64,000 bases of DNA, taken from NCBI RefSeq assembly GCF_004798865.1, contig NW_025335585.1, positions 1 through 64,000 on the forward strand, written 5' to 3'. Positions 24,700 through 34,920 of this stretch are shown one piece after another. Source of the stretch: Varanus komodoensis. Taxonomy: Eukaryota; Chordata; Lepidosauria; Squamata; Varanidae. The translations under genes and the position numbers were made by a program. The notes under the pieces are model-generated. The model was not told the origin of the DNA, ran no database searches, and saw nothing but the letters and a program-made list of their open reading frames with translations. Every line of letters begins with the position of its first letter. Position 1 is the first letter of the stretch.

Positions 24700-25500
24700 G
24701 ACTACGTGTGTCCGTGTCGCCCTCTTTTCAGGCAACTTTTGGCCCTCTCTCAGGGTGGTGCTGGGAAATCAAGGCCTCCGGGCGGGCTTCCTACTCTAGG
24801 AACGCGCTTGGAACAGACAGAAATGGAGGCCTGCATGGAGGGACAGCGTCTCAATCAGGACTACGTACGCGCGTCGCCCTCTTTTTGAGGCAACTTTTGC
24901 CCCTCTGTCACGGTGGAGCTGGGAAATCCTGGCCTCCAGACGGGCCTACGATCGTCGGAACGCGCCCGGAACCGGCGGAACCGAAGGCCTGCGTGGAGGG
25001 ACACCGTCTCCAACAGGATTAGGTGCGCGCATCGCACTTTTTTCCAGGTAACTTTTGCCCCTCTGTCAGGGTGGAGCCTGGAAATCCTGGGCTCCAGGCG
25101 GTTCTCAGACCGTCGGAACGCTCACGGAACAGGCGGAAAGGGAGGCCTGCGCAGACGGACAGCTTCTCAAAGAGGACTACATTCGCGCGTTGCCCTCTTT
25201 TCAAGGCAAGTTTTGCCCAACTATCACGGTGGAGCCGGGAAATCCTGGCCTCCGGGCAGGCCTCCGATCGTCGGAACGCCATCAGAACGGGGGGAAACGG
25301 AGGCATGCGCGGAAGGACAGCCTCTCAAAGAGGACTAGGTGTGTCCGTGTCGCCCTCTTTTCAGGTAAAATTAGGCCCTCTGTCAGGGTGGGGCAGGGAA
25401 ATCGCAGCCTCCGGGCGGGCATCCCACTGTAGGAAGCCCTCGGGACGGGCAGAAGCGGAGGCCTGGGCGAAAAGCCAGCGTCTCAAAGAGGACTACGTGC
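24700..25500 (+). repeat. Five-monomer higher-order block, copy 2
   Basis: Same order of variants as 16035-16835, for example GCTCCAGGCGGTTCTC at 25091. From about 24895 to 25500 it is nearly identical by eye to 44430-45037 at a constant offset of 19535 bp, including the private CCGGAACCGGCGGAACCG and GCCCAACTATCACGG. Upstream, AGTAGGTGTGTCCG (24541) pairs with 44393 at 19852 bp, a 317 bp jump that marks two monomers missing from the other copy. Confidence 0.88.
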
Positions 25501-25539
25501 GCGCTTGGCATTCATTTCGAGGCAACTTTTTCCCATCTG

Positions 25540-26165
25540 TCATGGTGGAGCCGGGAAATCCTGGCCTCCAAACGGGCCTACGACCGTCGGAACGCGCTCG
25601 GAAGGGGTGGAAACGGAGGCCTAGGCAGAGGGACAGCATCTCGAACAGGATTAGGTGAGCGCGTCGCCCTTTTTTCCAGGCAACTTTTGCCTCTCTGTCA
25701 GCATGGGTCCGTGAAATCCCAGCCTTCGGGAGGGCCTCCGACCGTCGGAACGCATTCGGCACTGGCGGAAACACATACCCGCGTGGAGGGACAGCGTCTC
25801 AAAGAGGACTATGTGTGTCCGCGTCGCCGTCTTTTCGGGTCAACTTTTGCCCCTCTGTCAGGGTGGGGCCGGGAGATAGCGGCCTCTGGGAGGGCCTCCG
25901 ACCGTCGGAACGTTCTCGGCATGGTCGGAAACGCATACCTGTGTGGAGGGACAGCGTCTCAAAGAGGATAACGTGCGCGCGTCGCCCTCTTTTCGAGGTA
26001 ACATTTGTACATCTTTCACGATGGAGCCGGGAAATCCCGGCCTCCGGGCGGGCCTCCGATCGGCGGAACGTGCTCGGAACGGGTGGAAACGGAGGCCTGC
26101 GCAGAGGGACAGCATCTCAATGAGCACTAGGTGTGTCCGTTTTGCCCTCTTTTCGGCAACTTTTG
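25540..26165 (+). repeat. Four-monomer block, near-identical to 30262-30884
   Basis: From GGCCTCCAAACGGGCC (AACGGGCCTA at 25571 and 30290, offset 4719 bp) the two loci match almost base for base. They share the private GCATGGGTCCGTGAAATCCC, CGGAAACACATACCCGCG, GCCGTCTTTTCGGGTCAAC, GGGAGATAGCGG, CATGGTCGGAAACGCATACC and CATCTCAATGAGCACTAGG. The match ends inside CTTTTCGGCAACTTTTG, where one copy reads GGCCC and the other GCCCC. Confidence 0.9.
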
Positions 26166-29100
26166 GCCCTCTGTCAGGGTCGGACCGGGAAATCGCAGAC
26201 CCCTGGGCGGGCCTCCGACTGTAGGAAGCACTCGGGACGGGCTGAAAATGAGGCCTGCGCGGAGTGACAGCGTCTCAAAGAGGACTACGTGCACGCCTCG
26301 CCCTCTTTTCGAGTCAGCATTTCCCCACGTTTCACGATGGGGCCGGGAAATCCCGGGATCTGGGTGGGCCTCCGACTGTCGTAACGGGCGGAAACAGAGG
26401 CCTGCACGTAGGGACAGCATCTCAAAGTGGACTAGGGGTGTCCGCGTCGCCCTCTTTTTGGGGATACTTTTGCCCCTATGCTAGGGAGGGGCCGGGAAAT
26501 TACGGCCTCCGGGCGAGCCTCCGACCATCGGAACGCCCTCAACACTGGGGGAAACGGAGGCCTGCGCGTAGGGACAGTGTCTCCAACAGGATTGGGTGCA
26601 CACGTCGCACTTTTCTCCGGGCAACTTTTGCCACTCTGTCAGCATGGGGCCAGAAAATCCCGGCCTTTGGGCGGGCCTCCGACCGTCGGAACGCGCTCAG
26701 AATTGGCGGAAACGGAGGACTGCATGTAGGGACAGCGTCACCAACAGGATTAGGTGCGCGCGTCGCCCTTTTTTCCGTGCAACTTTTGCCTCTCTGTCAA
26801 CATGGGGCCGGGGAATCCCGGTTTCGGGCGGGCCTACCACCATCGGAACGTGCTAGGAACGGGCGAAAACAGAGGCCTGGAAAGAGGGACAGCGTCTCAA
26901 AGAGGAATAGGTGCGCGCGTGTCGCCCTGTTTTCGGGGTATCTTTTGCCCCTCTGTCAGCGTGGGGCTGGGAAATCACGGCCTCTTGGCGGCCTCCGACA
27001 GTCGGAACGCGCTCGGAACGGGCAGAACAGAGGCCTGCACAGAGGGACAGCGTCTCAAAGAGGTCTAGGTGTGTTCATCTCGCCTTGTTTTCAGGCAACT
27101 TTAGGCCCTCTGTCAGGGTGGGTCCGGGAAATCGCAGCCTCTGGGCGGGCCTCGGACTGTTGGAACGCGCTAGGAACAGGCAGAAACGGAGGCCTGCGTA
27201 GAGTGACAGCGTCTTAAAGAGGACTACGTGCGCGCATTGCCCTTTTTTGGGGGCAACTTTTGCCCCTCTGTCATGGTGGAGTTGGGAAATCCCGGCCTCC
27301 GGGCAGGCCTCCAACCGTCGGAACGCGCTTGGAACAGGCGGAAACGGAGGCCTGCGTGGAGGGGCAGTGTCTCCAACAGGATTAGGTGCGCGCATCGCCC
27401 ACTTTTCGAAGCAAATTGTGCCCCTCTGTCATGGTGGAGCCGGGAAATCCTGGCCTCCAGACGGGCCTCCGACCGTCGGACCACACTCGGAAAGGGGGAA
27501 TTGGAGGCCTGCGCGGAGGGACAGCCTGTCAAAGAGGACTAGGTGCGCACGCGTCGCCCTATTTTCGGAGTATCTTTTGCCCCTCTGTAGGGATGGAGGC
27601 GCAAAATCCCGTGCTCCGGGAGGGCCTCCAACCGTCGGAATGGGTGGAAACGGAGGCCTGCGCATGGGGTAACGTCTCAAAGAGGACTAGGAGTGTCCGC
27701 GTTGCCCTCTTCTCGGGGCAACTTTTGCCCCTCTGTCAGGGTGGGTCCAAGAAATCGCGGCCTCCAGGTGGGCCTCCAACATTCGGAATCCGCACAGAAC
27801 GAGGGGAAATGGAGGCCTGTGTGGAGGTACAGCGTCTCAAAGAGGACTACGTGTGCGCGTCGCCCTCTTTTCGAGGCATCTTTTGCCTCTCTGTCATGGT
27901 GGAGCCGTGAAATCGCGGCCTCCGGGCGGGACCCCGACTGTAGGAAGGCGCTCGGAACAGGCGGAAACGGAGGCATGCACCGATGGACAGGGTCTCAAAG
28001 AGGGCTACATGCACCCGTCGCCCTCTTTTTGAGGCAACTTTTGCCCATCTATCATGGTGGAGCCGGGAAATTCCGGCCTTCAGGCGAGTGTCTGATCGTC
28101 GGAACACGATTGGAACGGGTGGAAACGGAGGCCTGCGCGGAGGGACAGCGTCTCGAACAGGAGTAGGAGCCCGCGTCGCCCTTTTTTCTGGGCAACTTTT
28201 GCCCCTCTGTAAGGGTGGCGCTTGGAAATCAGGGCCTCCGGGTGGGCCTCCGACCGTTGGAACGCCCTCAGAACGGGCGGAAACGGAGGCCTGCGTGGAC
28301 GGACAGCGTATCCAACAGGATTACGTGCGCGCGTTGCCCTGTTTTCCAGGCAACTTTTGCTCCTCCTTCATGGTGGAGCTGGGAAATCCTGGCCTTCGGG
28401 CGGGCCACCGACCATCGGAGCGCCCTCGGAACGGGCGGAAACGGCGGCCTTCGCGGAGGGACAAGGTCTCAAAGAGGACTGGGTGTATCCGTGTTGCCTC
28501 TTTTCCGGCCACTTTTGGCCCTCTGTCAGGGTGGGGCAGGGAAATTGCGGCCTCCAGGCGGGCCTCCAACTGTACGATCGCGCTTGGAACGGGCATAAAC
28601 GGATGCCTGTGTGGACGGACAGCGTCTTCAACAGTATTAGGTGCCCGAGTTGCCCTTCTTTCCGGGCAACTTTAGCCCCTCTTTCATGGTGGGGCCGGGA
28701 AATCGCGGCATCCGGGCGGGCCTCTGACTGTAGGAACGCGCTCAGAACGGGAGGATATGGAGGCCTGCACGTAGGGACAGCGTCTCTAAGATGTCTACGT
28801 GCACCCATCACCCTCTTTTCGAGGCAACATTTGCCCATCTGTCACGGTGGAGCCAGGAAATCCCGGCCTCCGGGAGAGCCTCTGATCGTTGGAACGCGAT
28901 CGGAATGGGCAGAAACAGAGGACTGCATGGAGGGACAGAGTCGCAAAGAGGACTAGGTGTATCTGTGTCGTCCTCTTTTCAGGCAAGTTTTGGCCCTCTT
29001 TCTGGGTGGGGCCGGGAAATCGTGGCCTCCGGGCCGGTCTCTGACTGTAGGAAGCGCTCGAGATGGGCAGAAACGGAGTCCTGCCTGTAGGGAGAGCGTC

Positions 29101-29579
29101 CCCAACAGGATTAAGTGCACGCGTCACCCTTTTTTCCGGGCAACATTTGCCGCTATGTCAGCGTGGGGTCGGGAAATCCTGGCCTTCGGGCGGGCTTCCA
29201 ACCGTCGGAACGCGACCGGTAGGGGCAGAAACGGATGCCTGTGCAGAGGGCCAGCATCTCAAAGAGGAATTCGTGCACGCGTCGTTCTCTTTTCGAGGCC
29301 TCTTTTGCCCCTCTGTTATGGTGGAGCCGTCAAATCGCTGCCTCCGGGCTTGCCTACGACCTTCGGAATGTGCTTGGAACGGGCGGAAACGGAGTTTTGC
29401 GCGTAGGGACAGCGTCTCAAAGAGGACTACGTGCACCCGTCGCCCTCTTTCGAGGCAACTTTTGCCCTTCTGTCACGGTGGAGCCGGGAATTCGCGGCCT
29501 CCGGGAGAGCCTCCGATCATCGGAATGCGATCGGAACGTGCGGAAACGGAGGCCTGCGCGGAGGGAAAGCGTCTCAAAG

Positions 29580-30884
29580 AGGACTAGGTGTGTCCGTATC
29601 GCCCTATTTTCAGGCAACTTTTGGCCCTCTCTCGGGGTGTGGCCGGGAAACCGAGGCCTCCGCGCCTGCTTCTGATTGTAGGAATGCGCCCGGAACGGGC
29701 AGAAACGGAGGCCTGCGTGGAGGGACAGTTTCTCAAAGAGGAATAAGTGCGTGCGTCGCCCTGTTTTCGGGTTAACATTTGCCCCTCTGCCAGCGTGGGT
29801 CCGGGAAATCCCGGCATCCGGGCGGCCTCCGAATGTTGGAACACAGTTGGAAAAGGCAGAAACGGAGGCCTGCGTCGAAGGACAGCGTCTAAAAGAAGAC
29901 TACGTGTGCACGTCGCCCTCTTTTCGAGGCAACTTTTGCCCATCTGTCACGGTGGAGCCGGGAAATTCCGGCCTCTGGGCAGGCCTCCGACTGTAGGGAG
30001 CGCTCGGGACGGGCAGAAATGGAGGCCTGCGTGGAGGGACAGATCTGAAAGAGGACTAGGTGTGCGCGTCGCCCTCTTTTCAGGGAACTTTTGGCCCTCT
30101 GTCAATGAGGGGACGGGAAATCGCGTTCTCCGGGCGGGCCTCCGAATGTAGGGAGCGCTTGGGACGGGCAGAAATGGAGGCCTGCGTTGAGGGAAAGAGT
30201 CTCAAAGAGGACTAGGTGCACGTGTTGCACTCTTTTCGAGGCAACTTTTGCCCCTCTGTTTCGTTGGGGCCGGGAAATCCTGGCCTCCAAACGGGCCTAC
30301 GACCGTCGGAACGCGCTCGGAAGGGGCGGAAACGGAGGCCTAGGCGGAGGGACAGCATCTCGAACAGGATTAGGTGAGCGCGTCGCCCTTTTTTCCAGGC
30401 AACTTTTGCCTCTCTGTCAGCATGGGTCCGTGAAATCCCAGCCTTCGGGAGGGCCTCCGACCGTCGGAACGCGTTCGGCACCGGCGGAAACACATACCCG
30501 CGTGGAGGGACAGCGTCTCAAAGAGGACTATGTGTGTCCGCGTCGCCGTCTTTTCGGGTCAACTTTTGCCCCTCTGTCAGGGTGGGGCCGGGAGATAGCG
30601 GCCTCTGGGAGGGCCTCCGACCGTCGGAACGTTCTCGGCATGGTCGGAAACGCATACCTGTGTGGAGGGACAGCGTCTCAAAGAGGACAACGTGCGCGCG
30701 TCGCCCTCTTTTCGAGGTAACATTTGCACATCTTTCACGATGGAGCCGGGAAATCCCGGCCTCCGGGCGGGCCCCCGATCGGCGGAACGTGCTCGGAACG
30801 GGTGGAAACGGAGGCCTGCGCAGAGGGTCAGCATCTCAATGAGCACTAGGTGTGTCCGTTTTGCCCTCTTTTCGGCAACTTTTG
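29580..30884 (+). repeat. Mosaic block built from two other blocks
   Basis: The left half (29580-30262) matches 14870-15535; the right half (30262-30884) is near-identical to 25540-26165. The switch falls in the C-type unit whose first part reads CTCTGTTTCGTTGGGGCC, as in the unit near 15525, and whose second part reads CCTCCAAACGGGCC, as at 25566. A chimeric monomer at the join fits unequal exchange or conversion between distant blocks. Confidence 0.82.
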
Positions 30885-32891
30885 CCCCTCTGTCAGGGTG
30901 GGGCCGGGAAATCGCGACTTTGGCTGGCCACCAACCGTCAGAATCCGTTCGGATCGTGCCAAAATAAAGGCCTGCGCAGAGGGACAGTGTCTCAAAGAGG
31001 ACTATGTGCGTGCTCGTCGCTGTCTTTTCTGGACTACTTTTTCCCCTTGTCAGGGTCTGGGCCGGGAAATCCCGTCCTCCGGGAGCGCCTCCAACCATCG
31101 GAACACGCTCAGAACGGGCGGAAACCGAGTCCTGCGTGGAGGGACAGTGTATCAAAGAGGGCTAGGTTTCTCCGGGGGGCCTTCTTTTCTGAGAAACTTT
31201 TGCTTCTCTGTCAGAGGGGGACGGGGAAATTCTGGACTCCGGCGGGCCTCCAATCGTCAGATCGTGCTCGGAATGGGTGGAAGAGCACTCCTGCGCAGAG
31301 GGACAGTGTCTCCAAGAGGACTAGGTGTGCGCGCGTCCCCCTGTTTTTGGGGCAACGTTTGCCCCTCTGTCACGGTGGAGCCGGGAAATCCCAGCCTCTG
31401 GGAAGGCCTCTGACCGTCGGAACGCACTCGGAACGGGGGGAAACAGAGGCCTGCCCAAAGGGACAGCTTCACAAACAGGACTAGAAGTGCGCGCGTTGCC
31501 CTGTTTTCAGGGTAACTTTTGCCCCTCTGTCAGTGTGGGGCCAGGAAGTCACGGCCTCCAGGCGGGTCTCCGACCATCGGAATGCGCTTGGAACGGGCAG
31601 AAACGGAGGCCTGCAAGGAAGGACAGCGTCTCAAAGAGGACTAGGTGAGGGAGTCGCCCAGTTTTTGGGGTAACTTTTGCCCCTCTGTCAGGGTGGAGCC
31701 GGGAAATTCTGGGCTCTGGGTGGGCCTCGGACCGTCGGAAAGCCCTTGGAACGGGCGGAAACGGAGTCCTGTGCGGAGGGACAGCGTCTCAAACAGGACT
31801 AGGTGTGCACGCGTCACCCTATTTTCGGGGTAACTTTTGACCCTCTGTCAGCGTGTGGCCGGGAAATTGCGGCATCCGGGCGGGCCTCCGACTGTAAGAA
31901 AGTGCTTGGAACAGGCAGAAAAGGAGCCTTGCGCGGAGGAACAGCGTCTCCAGGAGGTCTAGGAGTGTGCGTGTTGCTTTCTTTTCGGCGCAACTTTTGC
32001 TGCTCTATCATTGTGGTGCCAGGAAATTGCGGCCTCTGGGCATGCCTCCGACCTTCGGAATGCGCTCGGAACGGGCGGAACGGAGGCCTGCACGAGGAAT
32101 AGCATCTCAAAGAGGTCCAGGTTCGTGCACATCGCCCTGTTTTCGGGGCAACTTTTGCCCCTCGGTCAGAATGGGGTTGGAAAATCGCGGCCTCCGGGCG
32201 GGTCTCCGACCGTTGGAAAGCGCTAGGAACCGGCTGAAACGCGGGCCTGCGCGGAGCGACAGCGTCTCAAAGAAGACTGGGGGCATCCGCGAGGCCCTCT
32301 ATTCGTGGCAACTTTTGCCCATCTGTCAGGGTGGGGCCAGGAAATCGCAGCACCTGGGCGGGCATCCAAACGTCGGAACCCGCTCCGAACGGGTGGAAAC
32401 GGAGGCCTGCGTGGAGGGACAGTGTCTTAAAGAGGACTAGTTGTGTCCATGTGGCCCTATTTTCGGGGCAACTTTTGCCCCTCTGTCAGAGTGGGGCTGG
32501 GAAATCACAGCTTCTGGGCGGGCCTCCGACTGTAAGAACTCGCTCGGAATTGGTGGAAATGGAGGCCTGCGTGGAGGGACAGTGTCTCAAAGAGGACTAG
32601 GTGCTTGAGCGTCACCCTTTTTTCGGGGGACTTTTACCCCTCTGCCACGGTGAAGCCGGAAATCCCAGCCTCCGAGCGGTTCTCTGGTGGAAACACAGGC
32701 CTGCACGGAGGGACAGCTTCTCAAAGAGGACTAGGTGCGCGCACGTGGCCCTTTTTCGGGGCAACTTTTGCCCCTCTGTCAGTTAGGGGCCGGAAAATCG
32801 CGGCCTCTGGGTGGGCCTTCGACCATCGGAACGCGCTTGGAACGGGCCGAAACGGAGGCCTGCGCAGAGGGACAGCGTCTCAAAGGGGACA

Positions 32892-33049
32892 AAGTGCGCG
32901 CGTGGCCCTCTTCTCGAACCAACATTTGCCCCTCTGTCATGGTGGAGCCAGGAAATCCTGGCCTCCAGACGGGCCTACGACCATCGGAACGCGTTCGGAA
33001 GGGGCGGAAAAGGAGGCCTGTATGGAGGGAAAGCATCTCAAAGAGGAAT
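32892..33049 (+). repeat. Subfamily C monomer (example)
   Basis: Subfamily C carries CCCTCTTTTCGAGGCAAC or GAAGCAAC, then TTTTGCCCCTCTGTCATGG or CACGG, TGGAGCCGGGAAATCCTGG, CCTCCAGACGGGCC and TACGACCGTCGG. AGACGGGCCTACGACC is its most specific stretch. C units often sit directly before B units, as here, where a B-type body follows at 33050. The decamer becomes GGGAAATCCT in this type. Confidence 0.75.
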
Positions 33050-33307
33050 AGGTGCACGCGTCGCACTTTTCTCCGCGCAACTTTTGCCTCTCTGTCAGCG
33101 TGGGTCCGGGAAATCCCGGGCTGCGGGCGGGCCTCCGACCGTTGGAATGCACTTGGAACGGCGGAAACAGAGGCCTGTGAGGAGGGACAGCGTTTCCAAC
33201 ATGATTAGGTGCGCGCGTCGCCCTTTTTTCCGGGCAACTTTTGCCTCTCTATCAGAGGGAGCCAGGAAATCCCGGCCTCTGGACGGGCCTCCGATCATCG
33301 GAACGCG

Positions 33308-33407
33308 NNNNNNNNNNNNNNNNNNNNNNNNNNNNNNNNNNNNNNNNNNNNNNNNNNNNNNNNNNNNNNNNNNNNNNNNNNNNNNNNNNNNNNNNNNNNN
33401 NNNNNNN
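33308..33407. other. Assembly gap, exactly 100 N
   Basis: A run of 100 N. The round length suggests a placeholder of unknown true size. On the left the array stops inside a monomer at CATCGGAACGCG; on the right non-satellite sequence begins. The satellite-to-island junction is therefore hidden in the gap. Confidence 0.98.
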
Positions 33408-33421
33408 CTCCCTAATCATTG

Positions 33422-33433
33422 TGCGCAAGCGCA
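33422..33433. promoter_or_regulatory. NRF1-type palindrome TGCGCAAGCGCA
   Basis: Exact match to the known vertebrate NRF1 consensus (YGCGCANGCGCR). NRF1 sites are typical of CpG-type promoters. It lies 15 bp from the gap edge. Binding is inferred from the motif only. Confidence 0.6.
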
Positions 33434-33460
33434 GGATTCAAAATGCTTACTGATTGCTTA

Positions 33461-33472
33461 TGTGCAGGCGCA
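33461..33472. promoter_or_regulatory. Degenerate NRF1-type site TGTGCAGGCGCA
   Basis: Differs from TGCGCAGGCGCA by one C-to-T change at a CpG, as expected from methylation decay. It lies 39 bp (start to start) from the intact site at 33422, in the same orientation. Two GGAA (ETS-type) cores follow directly at 33473-33476 and 33480-33483. Confidence 0.45.
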
Positions 33473-33495
33473 GGAAACAGGAAGCGTACTTATTG

Positions 33496-33552
33496 CTATT
33501 GGCTGGGTAAGTTGCAATACTATTGGCTGGTAAATTACAATACTATTGGCTG
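33496..33552 (-). promoter_or_regulatory. Triple CCAAT-box (NF-Y type) tandem repeat
   Basis: Three copies of CTATTGGCTG start at 33496, 33520 and 33543, so the repeat unit is 24 then 23 bp; the third copy is partial. The units read CTATTGGCTGGGTAAGTTGC plus AATA, then a version with one G missing and a few changes. On the minus strand each gives CAGCCAATAG, the classic NF-Y CCAAT context. Regular spacing of CCAAT boxes next to NRF1 and GGAA motifs is typical of a promoter. The direction of any transcription is uncertain. Confidence 0.6.
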
Positions 33553-34464
33553 AGCGTAGCGTGCCTAGCTACAGCATGAATGCGGCGAGGCAGGGATGAA
33601 TTCCCACAAGAAACGGAGGGCTGCGCGGAGGGACAGCATCTCAAAGAGGACTTGGTGTACCTGCCTGGCCCTCTTTTCGGGGCACCTTTTGCTTCTCTTT
33701 CAGACTGGAGCTGGGAAATCGCGGCATCCGTGCGGGTCTCTGACAGTCGGAAAGCGCTCGGAACTGGATGAAACGGAGGCCTGCGCAGAGAGACAGCGTA
33801 TCAAAGAGGACTAAGTGTGTCCGTGTCGCCCTATTTTCAGGCACCTTTTGGCCCTCTGTCAGGGTGAGACCGGGAAAAGGCGGCCTCCAGGTGGGCCTCC
33901 AACCGTCGGACCATGCTTAGAAGGGGCGGAAACGGAGGCCTGAGCGGAGGGACAGCGTCTCAAAGAGGACTAGGTGCGTGCGTCGCCCTACTTTCGAGGC
34001 AACTTTGCAAATCTGACACGGTGGGCCGGGAAATCCTGTCCTCCGGGCCAGCCTCCGATCGTCGGAACGCCATCGGAACGTTCGGAAACGGAGGCCGGCG
34101 TGGAGGGACAGCGTCTCAAAGAGGACTAGGTGTGTCCATGTCGCCATCTTTTCAGGCAACTTTTGCCTCTCTGTCAGGGTGGGAATGGGAAATTGTGGCC
34201 TCCGGGCGGGCCTCTGACTGTAGGAAGCGCTCTGGACATGCAGAAATGGAGGCCTGTGTGGAAGGACAGCGTCTGAAAGAGGGCTACGTGCGTGCGTCGC
34301 CCTCTTTTCGAGGCACCTTTTGAACCTCTGTCAGCGTGGAGCCGGGAAATCCCTGTCTTCGGGCGGGCCTCCGACTGTCGGAACGTGCTCGGAACGGGCG
34401 GAAACGGATACGTGCATGGAGGGCCAGCGTCTCCAACAGGATTATGTGTGAGCGTCGCCCTTTT

Positions 34465-34920
34465 TTCCAGGCAACTTTTGCACCTCTGCCTGGGTGGGGC
34501 CGGGAAATAGCGGCCTCCGGGCAGGCCTCCTATTGTGGGAACGCGCTTGGAATGGGCGGAAACGGAAGCCTGCGCAGAGGCACAGCGTCTCAAACAGGAC
34601 TACATGCGCATGTCGCCCTCTTTTCGAGGCAACTTTTGCCCATCTTTCAGGAGGAGCAGGGAAATCCCGGCCTCCGTGCGGGCCTCCGATCATCGGAACA
34701 TGCTCGGAACGGGCGGCAACGGATGCCTGCGCAGAGGGACAGCATCTCAAACAGGACTAGGTGTGTCCCTGTCGCCCTCTTTTCAGGCAACTTTTGGCCA
34801 TCTGTCAGGGCGAGGCAGGAAAATCGCGGCCTCCGGGCGAGCCTCCGACTGTAGGAACGCGCTCGGAAGGGGCAGAAACGGAGGCCTGCGGAGAGGGACA
34901 GTGCCTCAAAGAGGATTAGG
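34465..34920 (+). repeat. Three-monomer block, partner near 38263-38710
   Basis: CAGGCAACTTTTGCAC with CTCTGCC or GTCTGCCTGGG (GCAACTTTTG at 34471 and 38269, offset 3798 bp, 24 monomers), GGGAAATAGC, GAAGCC or TAAGCC, GAGGCACAG, GCGCATGTCGCC, CATCTTTCAGGAGGAGC, GGATGCCTGCGC and GTCAGGGCGAGG occur in the same order. The two copies are close to identical. Confidence 0.85.

Larger units (their letters stand above)
1..33307 (+). repeat. 158-bp GC-rich satellite array, left segment (about 210 monomers)
   Basis: The segment GGGCCGGGAAATC recurs at 1, 160, 318, 477 and so on, giving a step of 158-159 bp that continues to the first gap. All monomers lie head-to-tail in one orientation. By eye neighbouring monomers differ at many sites, mostly CpG transitions plus small indels, so this is an old, diversified array rather than a freshly homogenised one. 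It is already in progress at base 1. Open reading frames on both strands cover much of it but translate to the same repetitive Arg/Gly/Ser-rich peptides in shifting frames, so none is called. Function unknown; pericentromeric, subtelomeric or sex-chromosome heterochromatin are all possible. Confidence 0.96.
33408..33609. other. Non-satellite, promoter-like island
   Basis: About 202 bp unrelated to the 158 bp monomer and visibly AT-richer than its surroundings. It starts CTCCCTAATCATTGTGCGC and ends TGAATTCCCACAA, after which monomer sequence resumes at GAAACGGAGGGCTGCGC (monomer position about 63). It holds two NRF1-type palindromes, two GGAA cores and a 23-24 bp repeat with three ATTGG boxes (CCAAT on the minus strand). 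No convincing open frame was seen. It could be part of a gene promoter captured into the array, or a promoter-bearing fragment of an inserted repeat element, such as an LTR, whose remainder lies in the gap. I cannot assign a family. Confidence 0.75.

Noticed and set aside
32811-33533. Open frame running from satellite through the gap into the island
   Set aside because: It includes 100 N read as unknown residues, so continuity is artificial.
33555-33609. Short coding start in the island (ATGAATGCGGCGAGG near 33576)
   Set aside because: The frame meets a stop after a few codons (GGATGA), so no exon is supported.
33408-33609. Assigning the island to a particular LTR or DNA element family
   Set aside because: CCAAT and NRF1 motifs are compatible with an LTR promoter region, but no terminal repeat, primer-binding site or coding part is visible, and one edge is lost in the gap.
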